Below, piece by piece: positions 1 to 10,289 of a stretch of 64,000 bases of DNA. The notes below the pieces were generated by a model. It was not told the origin of the DNA. It saw only the letters and a program-made list of their open reading frames with translations, and made no database searches. The stretch lies in NCBI RefSeq assembly GCF_014773485.1, contig NZ_JACXBP010000009.1:275141-339140 (forward strand), read 5' to 3'. The stretch comes from Erwinia aphidicola (GTDB lineage: Bacteria > Pseudomonadota > Gammaproteobacteria > Enterobacterales > Enterobacteriaceae). The first letter of the stretch is position 1. Every line of letters begins with the position of its first letter. The position numbers were made by a program, and so were the translations under genes.

Positions 1-817
1 CGTTGGTTTCCGTTACCACCACGGTGCCTGGGGCGACTTCGTTGGCAATGGCGCGGAACAGTTTCACCAGCTGGTGGGTTTTCTCCAGATGGATGCAGGA
101 GGTGCCGGGGGTTTTCCACATATAGCCGACGGCATCCAGCCGCACATAGTCGGCACCTTTTTTCAGGTAGTCGAGCAGCACGTTAACCATAGCGATCAGC
201 ACTTGCGGATTGGCGAAGTTCAGGTCGATCTGGTCCGCGCTAAAGGTGGTCCAGATATAGCGCGTTTCGCCGTCGGCCATGGTAAACGGCGTCAGCAGCG
301 GCGAGGTGCGTGGGCGGGTCACGGCAGTTAAATCGGTGGCGGGGGGCATGCTGATAAAGAAGTCATCCCAGCCGGGATCCTGCGCCAGATAGTGCGCGAA
401 CCAGGCGCTGTGCGCGGACATATGATTGCAGACAAAATCGAACATCAGGCGCGTGTGCTGGTGCAGCTCGGCGATCTCCTGCCAGCTGCCGCACCGGGGA
501 TTAACCTGGTGATAATCTATCACCGAGAAGCCGTCGTCGGATGAATACGGGAAAAAGGGCAGCAGGTGAACCAGGTTAAAACTGGACTGTAAATGCTGCT
601 GATAGAAGCGCGAGAAGGTGGTCAGGGTAGGGGTATCGTCCTGATGAAACTGGTCGGCATAGGCGATCAGCACCACATCGTTTTCATCCCAGTGGGCTTT
701 TCGCTGCTGATGAATCTGCGCCCGCGCCTCGTCAATCAGCGTATGCAGGCGCTGCAGGTACGATGGCGGAAATGCGTATTCGTAGATCTTATCTATTAAG
801 TTATTGATAATATCCAT
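1..817 (-). CDS. GH13 sucrose-phosphorylase-like glycosidase, N-terminal part (runs off the window)
   Basis: My reading of the minus strand from ATG 817-815 gives about 272 uninterrupted codons to the window edge. Landmarks typical of glycoside hydrolase family 13, subfamily 18 are in order: LVHLLPFFPYSSDDGFSV, DFVCNHMSAHSAWF (the conserved NH), VRLDAVGYMWK (nucleophile Asp) and VVTETN (acid/base Glu). Subfamily 18 holds sucrose phosphorylase, sucrose-6-phosphate phosphorylase and glucosylglycerate phosphorylase (E. coli YcjM). The substrate cannot be decided because the acceptor-site loops and C-terminal domain lie outside the window. It is the only gene before feoB and points the same way. 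The family call is firm and the substrate is open. Confidence 0.85.
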   Translation of the reverse strand, partial: MDIINNLIDKIYEYAFPPSYLQRLHTLIDEARAQIHQQRKAHWDENDVVLIAYADQFHQDDTPTLTTFSRFYQQHLQSSFNLVHLLPFFPYSSDDGFSVIDYHQVNPRCGSWQEIAELHQHTRLMFDFVCNHMSAHSAWFAHYLAQDPGWDDFFISMPPATDLTAVTRPRTSPLLTPFTMADGETRYIWTTFSADQIDLNFANPQVLIAMVNVLLDYLKKGADYVRLDAVGYMWKTPGTSCIHLEKTHQLVKLFRAIANEVAPGTVVVTETN

Positions 818-840
818 TTTTATTTCGGCTGCCACCGCAG

Positions 841-866
841 GTGAAAAATCAGGCGTTATTTTTCAC
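841..866. promoter_or_regulatory. Inverted repeat upstream of the GH13 gene (operator-like)
   Basis: Perfect 9-bp arms GTGAAAAAT (841-849) and ATTTTTCAC (858-866) with an 8-base spacer lie 24 bases upstream of the GH13 start and 33 bases after the feoB stop. It could be an operator for a sugar regulator or a weak hairpin ending feo mRNA. There is no U-run and the stem is AT-rich, so I lean to an operator. Confidence 0.35.
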
Positions 867-898
867 TGTAGACGCTGGTCACAAAATCGCAACTTACA

Positions 899-3202
899 TC
901 AGTGGCAATTGTCGCTTTTTGCGCAACCAGAGCAGCCGCTCACCACATTTTTTACCGGAATTAGCCCCGGCCGGATGCGGATGCGTCGCAGGACTAGCAG
1001 CAGTAACGCATTAATCAGTATCACGCTGGCGATGATCAGCAGGCTGCTGCGCGGATGCTGGTCAAAACGGGCAAGTTGATAGAACAGGGCAGAGAGTGAG
1101 TACGCCAGATCGATGCCCCACACGACAGAGAAGAGCATCCAGCGGGCGCTGCTTTCGCGCGCGATGGCTCCCATCACCGAGACGCAAGGGACATACAGCA
1201 GCACAAAGATCAGGTAGCTGTAGGCGGCGGCATCGCTGGCAAATTTACTGTGCATGGTACCCATCGCACCGCTGGCCATTTCGGCATCACCTTTACTGGC
1301 TTCAATCGGGTTCGCCAGCACGCTGAGGCTGAACGTCGCCCGCACGCTCTGCCAGGTTTGCTCGGCGGCGTCCTTGAGCTGATCGATCAGGCTAAACTGC
1401 GCCGCGTCAAACGGCTGCCGCTGCAGCGCTTCTGCGGTGTAGAGCGTGTTGAGCGTGCCGACCACCACCTCCTTCGCCATTGCCCCGGTCAGCAGCCCGA
1501 CGGTCGCCTGCCAGTTATCGCGTTGCACGCCAATCGGCGACAGCAGCGGCGTAAGCGTGCGGCTGACGCTGGCGAGGGCCGAGTCGTTGAGGTTACTGAC
1601 CGGCTGACCGCTGAAGGTAAAACTGTTCAGCCCGCCAATCACGACGCTGACCAGCACAATCACTTTGCCCGCGCGCAGCGCAAAGCCGCGCAGACGCTGC
1701 CACGTCTGTAACAGCAGACTTTTAAGGTGCGGAACGTGCCATGTGGGCAGCTCCATCACAAACGGGCTGGCCGCGCCGCGCATCAGCGTATGCTTGAGCA
1801 GCAGGCCGGTCGCGATAGCGGCACCCAAGCCGAGCAGATAAAGGCTGAATACAACCAGCGCCCCGCGCTGACCAAAGAACGCTGCCGCAAACACCGCGAA
1901 GATAGCCAGGCGTGCACCGCAGGAGATAAACGGCGCCATCAGCACGGTAATCAGGCGCTCACGCGGGGCATCAAGCGTGCGCGCACCCATGACTGACGGG
2001 ACATTGCAGCCAAAGCCGACAATCAGCGGCACGAAAGATTTCCCCGGCAGGCCGAGCGCCTGCATCAAGCGGTCCATCACAAAGGCGGCACGCGCCATAT
2101 AGCCAGAATCTTCCAGCAGTGAGAGAAACAGGTACATCATGCCGATCTGGGGGATAAGCGGCATCACCGTATTGATACCACCGCCAATCCCCTGCGCCAG
2201 AAACAGCGTCAGCCATTCTGGCAGGTGCAGCGTGATGCCCAGCCACTGCGTACCCTGAATAAACAGCGCCGCCGACCCGAGGTCGAACAGCGGCTGTAGC
2301 GCACCGCCGAGATTAATGGCGAGGAAAAACATCAGGTACATCACCAGCAGGAAGAAGGGCAGGCCAAGCCAGCGGTTCATCGTCAGGCGGTCGAGATGCT
2401 GTGACACCCCCTTGCGCGTTCCCTGCTGCTGAATGGCCTGGCAGCACAGGGTTTCAATCGTCTGATAGCGGCTGCTGATGATGCTTTGCGCCACGTCTGC
2501 TCCTGCCTGCCGGGATACGGCGGGCAGCAGCCGGGCGGCATCCACGGCCTGCTGCTGGCTCCAGATATCCCCTTCCAGCATTTGCAGCGCCAGCCACTTT
2601 TTTTGCGCCGGCGAGAGGGGGGCCGCCATGGCCGCAGCCAGCTGTGCTACCGCCTGTTGCACCGCAGCAGGGTAGGCGACAGCGATCTGCGCGCAGCGAG
2701 GTGGGTAATGGTCAATGGCCTGTTTCAGCCGATCAATCCCGCGCCCGCGTGTGGAGACCAGCGGTACTACCGGGCATCCCAGCGCCTGCTCCAGCGCTGC
2801 AATGTCTATTCTGAGCTGCTGGCTTTCGGCCATGTCCAGCATGTTGAGCGCGATGATGCAAGGTAGCCCCATCTCCAGCAGCTGCAGCGTAAGGTAGAGG
2901 TTGCGCTCCAGATTGCTGGCATCCACCACGTTGATCACCAGCGAAGCCTCCATGCTCAGCAGGTACTGACAGGCGATCTGCTCATCCAGCGAGGCCTGCT
3001 CCGAGAGGGTGGTCAGCGAGTAACAGCCGGGCAGATCGACCAGCTTCACCTGATGCTGTGCGGTGGTAAAGCGCCCCTCTTTACGCTCAACCGTGACGCC
3101 CGCCCAGTTGCCGACGCGCTGGCGAGCGCCGGTCAGCTGATTAAACAGGGTGGTTTTGCCAACGTTTGGGTTACCGGTCAGGGCGAGAGTCGTGTTTTTC
3201 AT
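899..3202 (-). CDS. feoB: Ferrous iron transport protein B
   Basis: 767-residue inner-membrane Fe2+ permease with an N-terminal G-protein domain: G1 GNPNVGKT (10-17), G3 DLPG (56-59) and G4 NMLD (120-123). A helical guanine-dissociation-inhibitor region follows, then a polytopic C-terminal half from about residue 280 with paired Gate repeats. The last residues keep a Cys-rich tail (CSGCAKSDNCH). The start ATG (3202-3200) shares one base with the feoA stop (TAATG), so the two are translationally coupled. Length is close to E. coli FeoB (773). No feoC follows: the 81 bases to the next gene hold no ORF. Confidence 0.97.
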   Translation of the reverse strand: MKNTTLALTGNPNVGKTTLFNQLTGARQRVGNWAGVTVERKEGRFTTAQHQVKLVDLPGCYSLTTLSEQASLDEQIACQYLLSMEASLVINVVDASNLERNLYLTLQLLEMGLPCIIALNMLDMAESQQLRIDIAALEQALGCPVVPLVSTRGRGIDRLKQAIDHYPPRCAQIAVAYPAAVQQAVAQLAAAMAAPLSPAQKKWLALQMLEGDIWSQQQAVDAARLLPAVSRQAGADVAQSIISSRYQTIETLCCQAIQQQGTRKGVSQHLDRLTMNRWLGLPFFLLVMYLMFFLAINLGGALQPLFDLGSAALFIQGTQWLGITLHLPEWLTLFLAQGIGGGINTVMPLIPQIGMMYLFLSLLEDSGYMARAAFVMDRLMQALGLPGKSFVPLIVGFGCNVPSVMGARTLDAPRERLITVLMAPFISCGARLAIFAVFAAAFFGQRGALVVFSLYLLGLGAAIATGLLLKHTLMRGAASPFVMELPTWHVPHLKSLLLQTWQRLRGFALRAGKVIVLVSVVIGGLNSFTFSGQPVSNLNDSALASVSRTLTPLLSPIGVQRDNWQATVGLLTGAMAKEVVVGTLNTLYTAEALQRQPFDAAQFSLIDQLKDAAEQTWQSVRATFSLSVLANPIEASKGDAEMASGAMGTMHSKFASDAAAYSYLIFVLLYVPCVSVMGAIARESSARWMLFSVVWGIDLAYSLSALFYQLARFDQHPRSSLLIIASVILINALLLLVLRRIRIRPGLIPVKNVVSGCSGCAKSDNCH

Positions 3203-3441
3203 TAAGCTCCCTCCCCGGCTTCAATGGCTTCAAGCAGCAGCAGGGAAAGCTCTTTGCGGCGCAGCATCAGGCTGGTACGGCGGGTTTCGATATGCAGCGG
3301 GTCGCCGAGCGGCGCTACGCGCACCAGGGTAAAGCAGGTGCCGGGCAGCAGGCCCTGCGCCATCAGTTTCTGACGAAAAGCCGCGCTGAGCGTGGGAGAA
3401 AAACCGGTAATCCGGTAGCTGTGCTGGGGGATCAGTTGCAT
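3202..3441 (-). CDS. feoA: Ferrous iron transport protein A
   Basis: 79-residue cytosolic SH3-like protein that assists FeoB. The central [15 protein letters not shown] segment is the FeoA family hallmark. The ATG at 3441 gives a length close to E. coli FeoA (75); a longer overlapping frame is a shadow. It is first gene of the feoAB operon, preceded by Fur- and FNR-like sites at 3494-3527, fitting iron repression and anaerobic activation as known for E. coli feo. Confidence 0.96.
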   Translation of the reverse strand: MQLIPQHSYRITGFSPTLSAAFRQKLMAQGLLPGTCFTLVRVAPLGDPLHIETRRTSLMLRRKELSLLLLEAIEAGEGA

Positions 3442-3493
3442 TGTCCTGGCCTGCTGACATGTTGGACGCGAGAGTGAGACAATGAATTTTAAT

Positions 3494-3508
3494 GAGAATG
3501 ATTATTGC
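3494..3508. promoter_or_regulatory. Fur box-like site upstream of feoA
   Basis: TGAGAATGATTATTG matches the 7-1-7 Fur half-site arrangement (TGATAAT-N-ATTATCA) at 11 of 15 positions and lies about 55 bases before the feoA start. Fur control of feo is established in enterobacteria; this particular site is inferred from sequence. Confidence 0.65.
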
Positions 3509-3513
3509 TCACA

Positions 3514-3527
3514 TTGATATTGAGCAA
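3514..3527. promoter_or_regulatory. FNR-like site upstream of feoA
   Basis: TTGATATTGAGCAA fits the FNR consensus TTGAT-N4-ATCAA at 9 of 10 defined positions. It overlaps a 7-bp inverted repeat, TTGCTCA (3505-3511) with TGAGCAA (3521-3527). Its place just upstream of the Fur-like box fits anaerobic activation of feo. Confidence 0.6.
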
Positions 3528-3559
3528 GGTTATAGCGGAGAACGGGAGCGGTTTTTTGC

Positions 3560-3588
3560 AAAAAAGGGCGGGCCTGGCAGCCCGCCCT
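3560..3588 (-). terminator. Rho-independent terminator after tex
   Basis: Nine-bp stem AGGGCGGGC (3565-3573) with GCCCGCCCT (3580-3588) and a 6-base loop. On the minus strand it is followed by a run of T (A-run 3560-3565 on the plus strand). It lies 6 bases after the tex stop codon. Confidence 0.9.
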
Positions 3589-3593
3589 GAGGT

Positions 3594-5927
3594 TTAGCTC
3601 TTTTTACCAAACGCGGCGGCGAGGGCATCGCCCATCGCGCTGTTACCGGCGGGCTGCGCGGCTGGGCGCGGCTTGCTGCCTTTTGCCGGGCGCGCATTGT
3701 CACGGCCGTTAGCCGCGCTGCTACCGCCGCCACGACGCGCGTTGGTTTCACCAGGCTGCTCGTCCAGGCGCATGGTCAGGGCGATACGCTTGCGCTGCAG
3801 ATCCACTTCCATCACCTTCACTTTGACGATATCCCCGGCTTTCACCACTTTATGCGGATCATCAACAAACTTGTCGGAGAGAGAGGAGATATGTACCAGG
3901 CCGTCCTGATGCACGCCGACATCGACGAACGCGCCGAAGTTGGTGACGTTGGTGACGGAGCCTTCCAGCACCATGCCCGGCAGCAGATCGTTCATGGTAT
4001 CAATGCCGTCGGCAAACTGGGCAGTTTTAAACTCTGGACGCGGATCGCGCCCCGGTTTTTCCAGCTCTTTGATGATATCGCTGACGGTTGGCACGCCGAA
4101 ACGCTCGTCGGTGAAATCGACCGCGCGCAGGTCGCGCAGCACGGACGGGTTTCCCATCAGCTCATTCAGCGCCTGTTCGGTGGCGGCGAGAATGCGCTCC
4201 ACCACCGGGTACGCTTCCGGGTGCACCGTGGAGGCATCCAGCGGGTTATCGCCCTGTGAGATGCGCAGGAAGCCCGCGCACTGCTCAAAGGCTTTCGGTC
4301 CAAGGCGGCCCACTTTCAGCAGCTGCTGGCGGTTCTGGAAGCGGCCGTTCTCATCACGCCAGCTGACAATATTCTGGGCGATCATTTTGCTCAGGCCGGC
4401 CACGCGGGTCAGCAGCGGCACTGAAGCGGTGTTCAGATCCACGCCTACGCCGTTTACGCAGTCTTCCACCACCGCATCCAGCTTCTTCGCCAGCTGGCTC
4501 TGACTCACGTCATGCTGGTACTGGCCCACGCCGATGGATTTAGGGTCGATCTTCACCAGCTCGGAGAGCGGGTCCTGCAGACGGCGGGCGATGGATACCG
4601 CACCACGAATCGAAACGTCCAGGTCCGGGAACTCCAGCGCCGCCAGTTCAGAGGCGGAATAAACCGATGCGCCCGCCTCGCTGACGATCACTTTCTCGCC
4701 TTTCACCTGCGGGAACTGCTTCTGCACCTCAATGTAGAAACGCTCGGTTTCGCGTGAGGCGGTGCCGTTACCGATAGCCACCAGCTCAACGTTATGTTTG
4801 GTGCACAGCGCGGCCACTGTCGCCGCCGCTTTGGCGGTCTGCCCGGTGTGCGGGTAGATGGTATCGGTGGCAACCAGCTTGCCGGTCGCATCCACTACCG
4901 CTACTTTCACGCCGGTACGCAGGCCCGGATCGAGACCCATAGTGGCGCGCATCCCGGCCGGGGCCGCCATCAGCAGGTCATGCAGGTTGCGGGCAAACAC
5001 GTTAATCGCTTCGTCTTCCGCCCGCTCGCGCACCGTGCCCATCAGCTCGGTTTCGAGGTGCAGTAGCACTTTGATGCGCCAGGTCCAGCTCACCACGGCT
5101 TTACGCCAGGCATCGGCCGGAGCGTTGTTGAGACGCAGGTTGAGGTGCTCGGTAATAATCTGTTCGCCGTGGCTTTCACGCGGCGGCTCGTCAAACTGCG
5201 GGTCGGCATTCAGCGACAGCTGCAGGATGCCTTCGTTGCGGCCACGGAACATGGCCAGTGCGCGGTGGGAAGGCACGCCGGACAGGGCTTCGTGATGGTC
5301 AAAGTAGTCGCGGAATTTCGCGCCTTCTTCCTGCTTGCCGTCAACCACGCGGGAGACGAGGTGAGCATTTTTCCACAGGTATTCACGCACTTTTGCCAGC
5401 AGGCTGGCGTCTTCGGCAAAGCGCTCCATCAGGATATAGCGCGCGCCATCCAGCGCCGCTTTGCTGTCGGCAACGCCTTTATCGGCGTCAACATAGCCCG
5501 CAGCCAGCTGCTCAGGATCGTGTTTTGGCTCCTGCCACAGCGTGTTGGCCAGCGGTTCCAGACCGGCTTCAATGGCGATCTGCCCGCGCGTGCGGCGCTT
5601 CTGTTTATACGGCAGGTAGAGATCTTCGAGCTCGGTTTTGCTCAGCGTGGCGTTAATCGCCGCGGCCAGCTCGTCGGTCAGTTTGCCCTGATCGGCGATG
5701 GATTTCAGAATGGACTGGCGGCGGTCAGCGAGTTCGCGCAGGTAGCCAAGGCGGGTTTCCAGCTGGCGCAGCTGGGTGTCGTCCAGCCCGCCGGTCACTT
5801 CCTTACGATAACGTGCGATAAACGGCACGGTATTACCTTCGTCCAGCAGGCGAACAGCGGCTTCAACCTGTTCAGCTCGGGCCTGCAGTTCACTTGCAAT
5901 CAGGCGGCTCAGCGAATCTTTCATCAT
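3594..5927 (-). CDS. tex: Transcription accessory protein Tex (YhgF), S1 RNA-binding
   Basis: 777-residue cytosolic nucleic-acid-binding protein. In order: N-terminal helical Tex domain with the [15 protein letters not shown] motif, a YqgF/RNase H-like fold around [17 protein letters not shown], helix-hairpin-helix segments ([36 protein letters not shown]) and a C-terminal S1 domain ([27 protein letters not shown] split around residue 655). The tail after S1 is basic and low in complexity. Two adjacent ATGs (5927, 5924) are possible starts. It is followed by its own terminator and appears to be a single-gene unit. Confidence 0.96.
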   Translation of the reverse strand: MMKDSLSRLIASELQARAEQVEAAVRLLDEGNTVPFIARYRKEVTGGLDDTQLRQLETRLGYLRELADRRQSILKSIADQGKLTDELAAAINATLSKTELEDLYLPYKQKRRTRGQIAIEAGLEPLANTLWQEPKHDPEQLAAGYVDADKGVADSKAALDGARYILMERFAEDASLLAKVREYLWKNAHLVSRVVDGKQEEGAKFRDYFDHHEALSGVPSHRALAMFRGRNEGILQLSLNADPQFDEPPRESHGEQIITEHLNLRLNNAPADAWRKAVVSWTWRIKVLLHLETELMGTVRERAEDEAINVFARNLHDLLMAAPAGMRATMGLDPGLRTGVKVAVVDATGKLVATDTIYPHTGQTAKAAATVAALCTKHNVELVAIGNGTASRETERFYIEVQKQFPQVKGEKVIVSEAGASVYSASELAALEFPDLDVSIRGAVSIARRLQDPLSELVKIDPKSIGVGQYQHDVSQSQLAKKLDAVVEDCVNGVGVDLNTASVPLLTRVAGLSKMIAQNIVSWRDENGRFQNRQQLLKVGRLGPKAFEQCAGFLRISQGDNPLDASTVHPEAYPVVERILAATEQALNELMGNPSVLRDLRAVDFTDERFGVPTVSDIIKELEKPGRDPRPEFKTAQFADGIDTMNDLLPGMVLEGSVTNVTNFGAFVDVGVHQDGLVHISSLSDKFVDDPHKVVKAGDIVKVKVMEVDLQRKRIALTMRLDEQPGETNARRGGGSSAANGRDNARPAKGSKPRPAAQPAGNSAMGDALAAAFGKKS

Positions 5928-6014
5928 TGGGATACTTTAATGGCTTAAGAAATTGGCAACAGTTATACGGATTGCAGCGGCAGAATGCTACTAAACAGGC
6001 CGCCGCGGTGCGGA

Positions 6015-6494
6015 TTAGGATTCTTTAACGTAGCGGATGTCGTTGACGTACCACAGCGCTTCACCGACCGGCGTTTGCACGGTGGCGGCATCGCCGACCT
6101 CCTTCTTCAGCAGGGCGCGCGCCATCGGTGAGTCGATGGAGATGTAATCGTTACGGCCAAAAATTTCATCATAGCCGACGATGCGAAAACGCTTGATCTC
6201 TCCGTCGTCATTCTCCACTTCCACCCAGGCGCCAAAGAACACTTTGCCATCCTGCTGCGGACTGTAATCGACGATGCGCAGCTGCTCCAGGCACTTGGTC
6301 AGGTAGCGCACGCGGCGGTCAATTTCCCGCAGGCGCTTCTTGTTGTACTGATAATCGGCGTTTTCACTGCGGTCGCCAAGGCTGGCCGCCCAGGTCACCT
6401 TCTTCGTCACTTCCGGGCGCTCTTCGCGCCAGAGAAAATCCAGCTCTTTCTTCAGCAGATTGTAGCCTTCACGGGTAATCAGTTTTGTTTTCAT
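6015..6494 (-). CDS. greB: Transcription elongation factor GreB
   Basis: 159 residues. An N-terminal coiled coil (MKTKLITREGYNLLKKEL onward, about 1-75) carries the acidic tip ASLGDRSENADYQY that reaches the RNA polymerase active centre and stimulates cleavage of backtracked RNA. The C-terminal FKBP-like domain ends in GEALWYVNDIRYVKES. The basic loop RLREIDRRVRYL is typical of GreB rather than GreA. It lies head to head with ompR, 290 bases away, as in E. coli. Confidence 0.97.
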   Translation of the reverse strand: MKTKLITREGYNLLKKELDFLWREERPEVTKKVTWAASLGDRSENADYQYNKKRLREIDRRVRYLTKCLEQLRIVDYSPQQDGKVFFGAWVEVENDDGEIKRFRIVGYDEIFGRNDYISIDSPMARALLKKEVGDAATVQTPVGEALWYVNDIRYVKES

Positions 6495-6784
6495 CGTTCA
6501 GCCATCATCGTCGCGGTTTGCCCGCTATTTTGTGATGCCCGGCGTGCGGATGCAAATCACGCATTGCGAATTATCCCCGAACGTTACTGCTTGTTTGTTC
6601 TGACAAATACCGCGCGTGAACTTTGTGCTTCAGCCGTGGTTTTTTGCCAGAATTTCAAGATAAGCTGCTGTTTAATATGCTTTGTAACAATTTCGGCTAC
6701 AATATAAACCATTATTGACTGTTACATTCAGGCATCTTTTTTGAAAATACCAGCTCAGGCAATAGCGCCTTTGGGAGTCACTCA
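6495..6784. other. greB-ompR divergent intergenic region
   Basis: AT-rich 290-base gap that must hold the promoters of both greB and ompR. It contains the inverted repeat TGTAACA (6683-6689) / TGTTACA (6720-6726) around a TACAATATAAA stretch that could hold the ompR -10. I could not fix a convincing -35/-10 pair. Confidence 0.4.
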
Positions 6785-8847
<2,063 letters not shown>

Positions 8848-8850
8848 AAC

Positions 8851-8924
8851 GGGTCGACCGGAAAGGAAGGTCGACCCCTGCATCATGGCGGGTGTAGGGG
8901 GCGATCCTTTACTCCGAACGACCC
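8851..8924. repeat. GTAG-edged palindromic repeat pair after envZ
   Basis: First unit: GGGTCGACC (8851-8859) / GGTCGACCC (8869-8877) with a purine-rich 9-base loop. A decayed second unit begins GTAGGGGGCGATCC at 8894 and ends near CGACCC at 8924. Stem and loop resemble the unit at 10204-10230 on the other side of the potassium channel gene. Confidence 0.75.
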
Positions 8925-8925
8925 G

Positions 8926-10101
8926 CTATTGTTCGTTAACGTGACCAAAAAACAGCTCGGCAATCTTCGCATTGTCGATCGTCTCCCCGCTTAACGTCCG
9001 CACCAGGAACTCACTGCCCAGCAGCTGCAAGGAGATCACAATATCGGGCTGCACGCGCTTAATCTTCTGCAGATGCTGACTGTCGTTCACCAGGCAGATG
9101 GTGCGCGTTGCGCTACCGCCCGCCTCTTTTGCCGCCAGCACAATAAACGCATTCTCCGAATCATCGTTGCGCAGAGCGAGGATAAACTTCGCGTGCGCCG
9201 ATCCCGCCTCCGTTAACACTTCCGAGCTGGAAGGATCGCCGATGACCAGGTCAGTTTCCGGCGGATACTGGTGCGCCAGCCCTTCCGGTACAATCACCGT
9301 TAACGCTTCCCCGCGCTGCTTCAGGCCGAGATAGACGCTGTGCGCCAGCGGCGTGGCACCGGCGATAATAAAATGATTTTTACGCATCACGCGGGTAAAC
9401 CTCCCTTTGATAATTCTTTTCATATTGCCGCCCAGCACCGGGCCGATAATTACGCTGACCGACGTGGCAAACACGGTGATGCCCAGCAGAATAATGGAGA
9501 CGGTAAACAGGCGCGCATGGGGGGTGAGCGGCACGATATCGCCAAAGCCTGCCGTCGACATACTGACGATTGAATAGTAGAACGCCATGGTGAGATCGCT
9601 GATGTGTGGCCGGAACTCTTCGCCGAGGTACAGCGAGCCTAGTACGCCATACAGCAGCAGCGAGGTGATGCTGAGCAGGGCAAACAGGCTGCCTGCGGCC
9701 AGGCTGGCATGATGAAAGCGCCGCCAGAACCACAGCAGCAGCAGGGTGTTGCCGAGCGTGGCGTACAGCAGCAGGTGCCGCGTATGCGGGTTGTTAAGTT
9801 CAAACAGCATCATCGCCAGCAGCAGCAGCAGTGAGAAAGCCCAGGCGATGCGCGCGCGCAGCAGTAAACCACAGCCGATAATCATCAGGCTCAGGCCGAG
9901 CATAAAGCGCGGGATCTCCAGCAGGCCAAACACCAGCAGGGCATTTTTCCAGGTGGTAAAACCGTCAATCACACCGGGCACGGAGTGCCATGCATGGTGC
10001 AGGGAAGGGTGCAGAAAAAGATAGCCATTTATCGTCACCAGGCAGGCCAGCAGGTGAACGGGGTTAAACAGATAAAGCGTGTGGTGCAGCAGGCGTTTCA
10101 C
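8926..10101 (-). CDS. Voltage-gated potassium channel protein (Kch-like, RCK domain)
   Basis: 391-residue membrane protein. About 200 hydrophobic residues with several transmembrane segments lead to a pore loop MSTAGFGDIVP, then a long inner helix and a C-terminal TrkA-N/RCK-type Rossmann domain (HFIIAGATPLAHSVYLGL onward, about 245-390) that would sense a nucleotide or ion. The filter reads TAGFGD rather than the usual TVGYGD. The start is GTG at 10101; there is no early Met. In E. coli envZ and pckA are neighbours, so this gene is an insertion, and it is flanked on both sides by the same palindromic repeat type. Channel identity is good; physiological ion and gating are inferred. Confidence 0.85.
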   Translation of the reverse strand: MKRLLHHTLYLFNPVHLLACLVTINGYLFLHPSLHHAWHSVPGVIDGFTTWKNALLVFGLLEIPRFMLGLSLMIIGCGLLLRARIAWAFSLLLLLAMMLFELNNPHTRHLLLYATLGNTLLLLWFWRRFHHASLAAGSLFALLSITSLLLYGVLGSLYLGEEFRPHISDLTMAFYYSIVSMSTAGFGDIVPLTPHARLFTVSIILLGITVFATSVSVIIGPVLGGNMKRIIKGRFTRVMRKNHFIIAGATPLAHSVYLGLKQRGEALTVIVPEGLAHQYPPETDLVIGDPSSSEVLTEAGSAHAKFILALRNDDSENAFIVLAAKEAGGSATRTICLVNDSQHLQKIKRVQPDIVISLQLLGSEFLVRTLSGETIDNAKIAELFFGHVNEQ

Positions 10102-10203
10102 GTCACTGTGTTTCCAGAGCCAGGTCGGGATCCTATTTTAGCAGTTTGTCAGGTCGGATAATGAGTAATGTGCGGTAGGAGGCTGCTGGGCTTAAGTCAA
10201 AAT

Positions 10204-10279
10204 GGGTCGACCGGAAAAAAGGGTCGACCCCTACGGCATTCTTGCAGTTGTAGGGGCAGACCTGTTTTTTGGTCGCCCC
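10204..10279. repeat. GTAG-edged palindromic repeat pair between pckA and the K+ channel gene
   Basis: Unit a: GGGTCGACC (10204-10212) / GGTCGACCC (10222-10230), followed by CTACG. Unit b: GTAGGGGC-A-GACC (10250-10262) / GGTCGCCCC (10271-10279), with one bulged A and a T-rich loop. The units are inverted relative to each other, with CTAC and GTAG facing inward. Unit b with its T-run could also end pckA transcription. Confidence 0.8.
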
Positions 10280-10289
10280 GTGATTATTT

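Noticed and set aside
3551..3564. TTTTTTGCAAAAAA palindrome as an operator before feo
   Set aside because: It overlaps the T-run of the tex terminator and is explained by it.
5145..5948. 267-codon plus-strand frame opposite tex
   Set aside because: Antisense shadow of a conserved gene in GC-rich DNA; product composition is atypical and no family is recognised.
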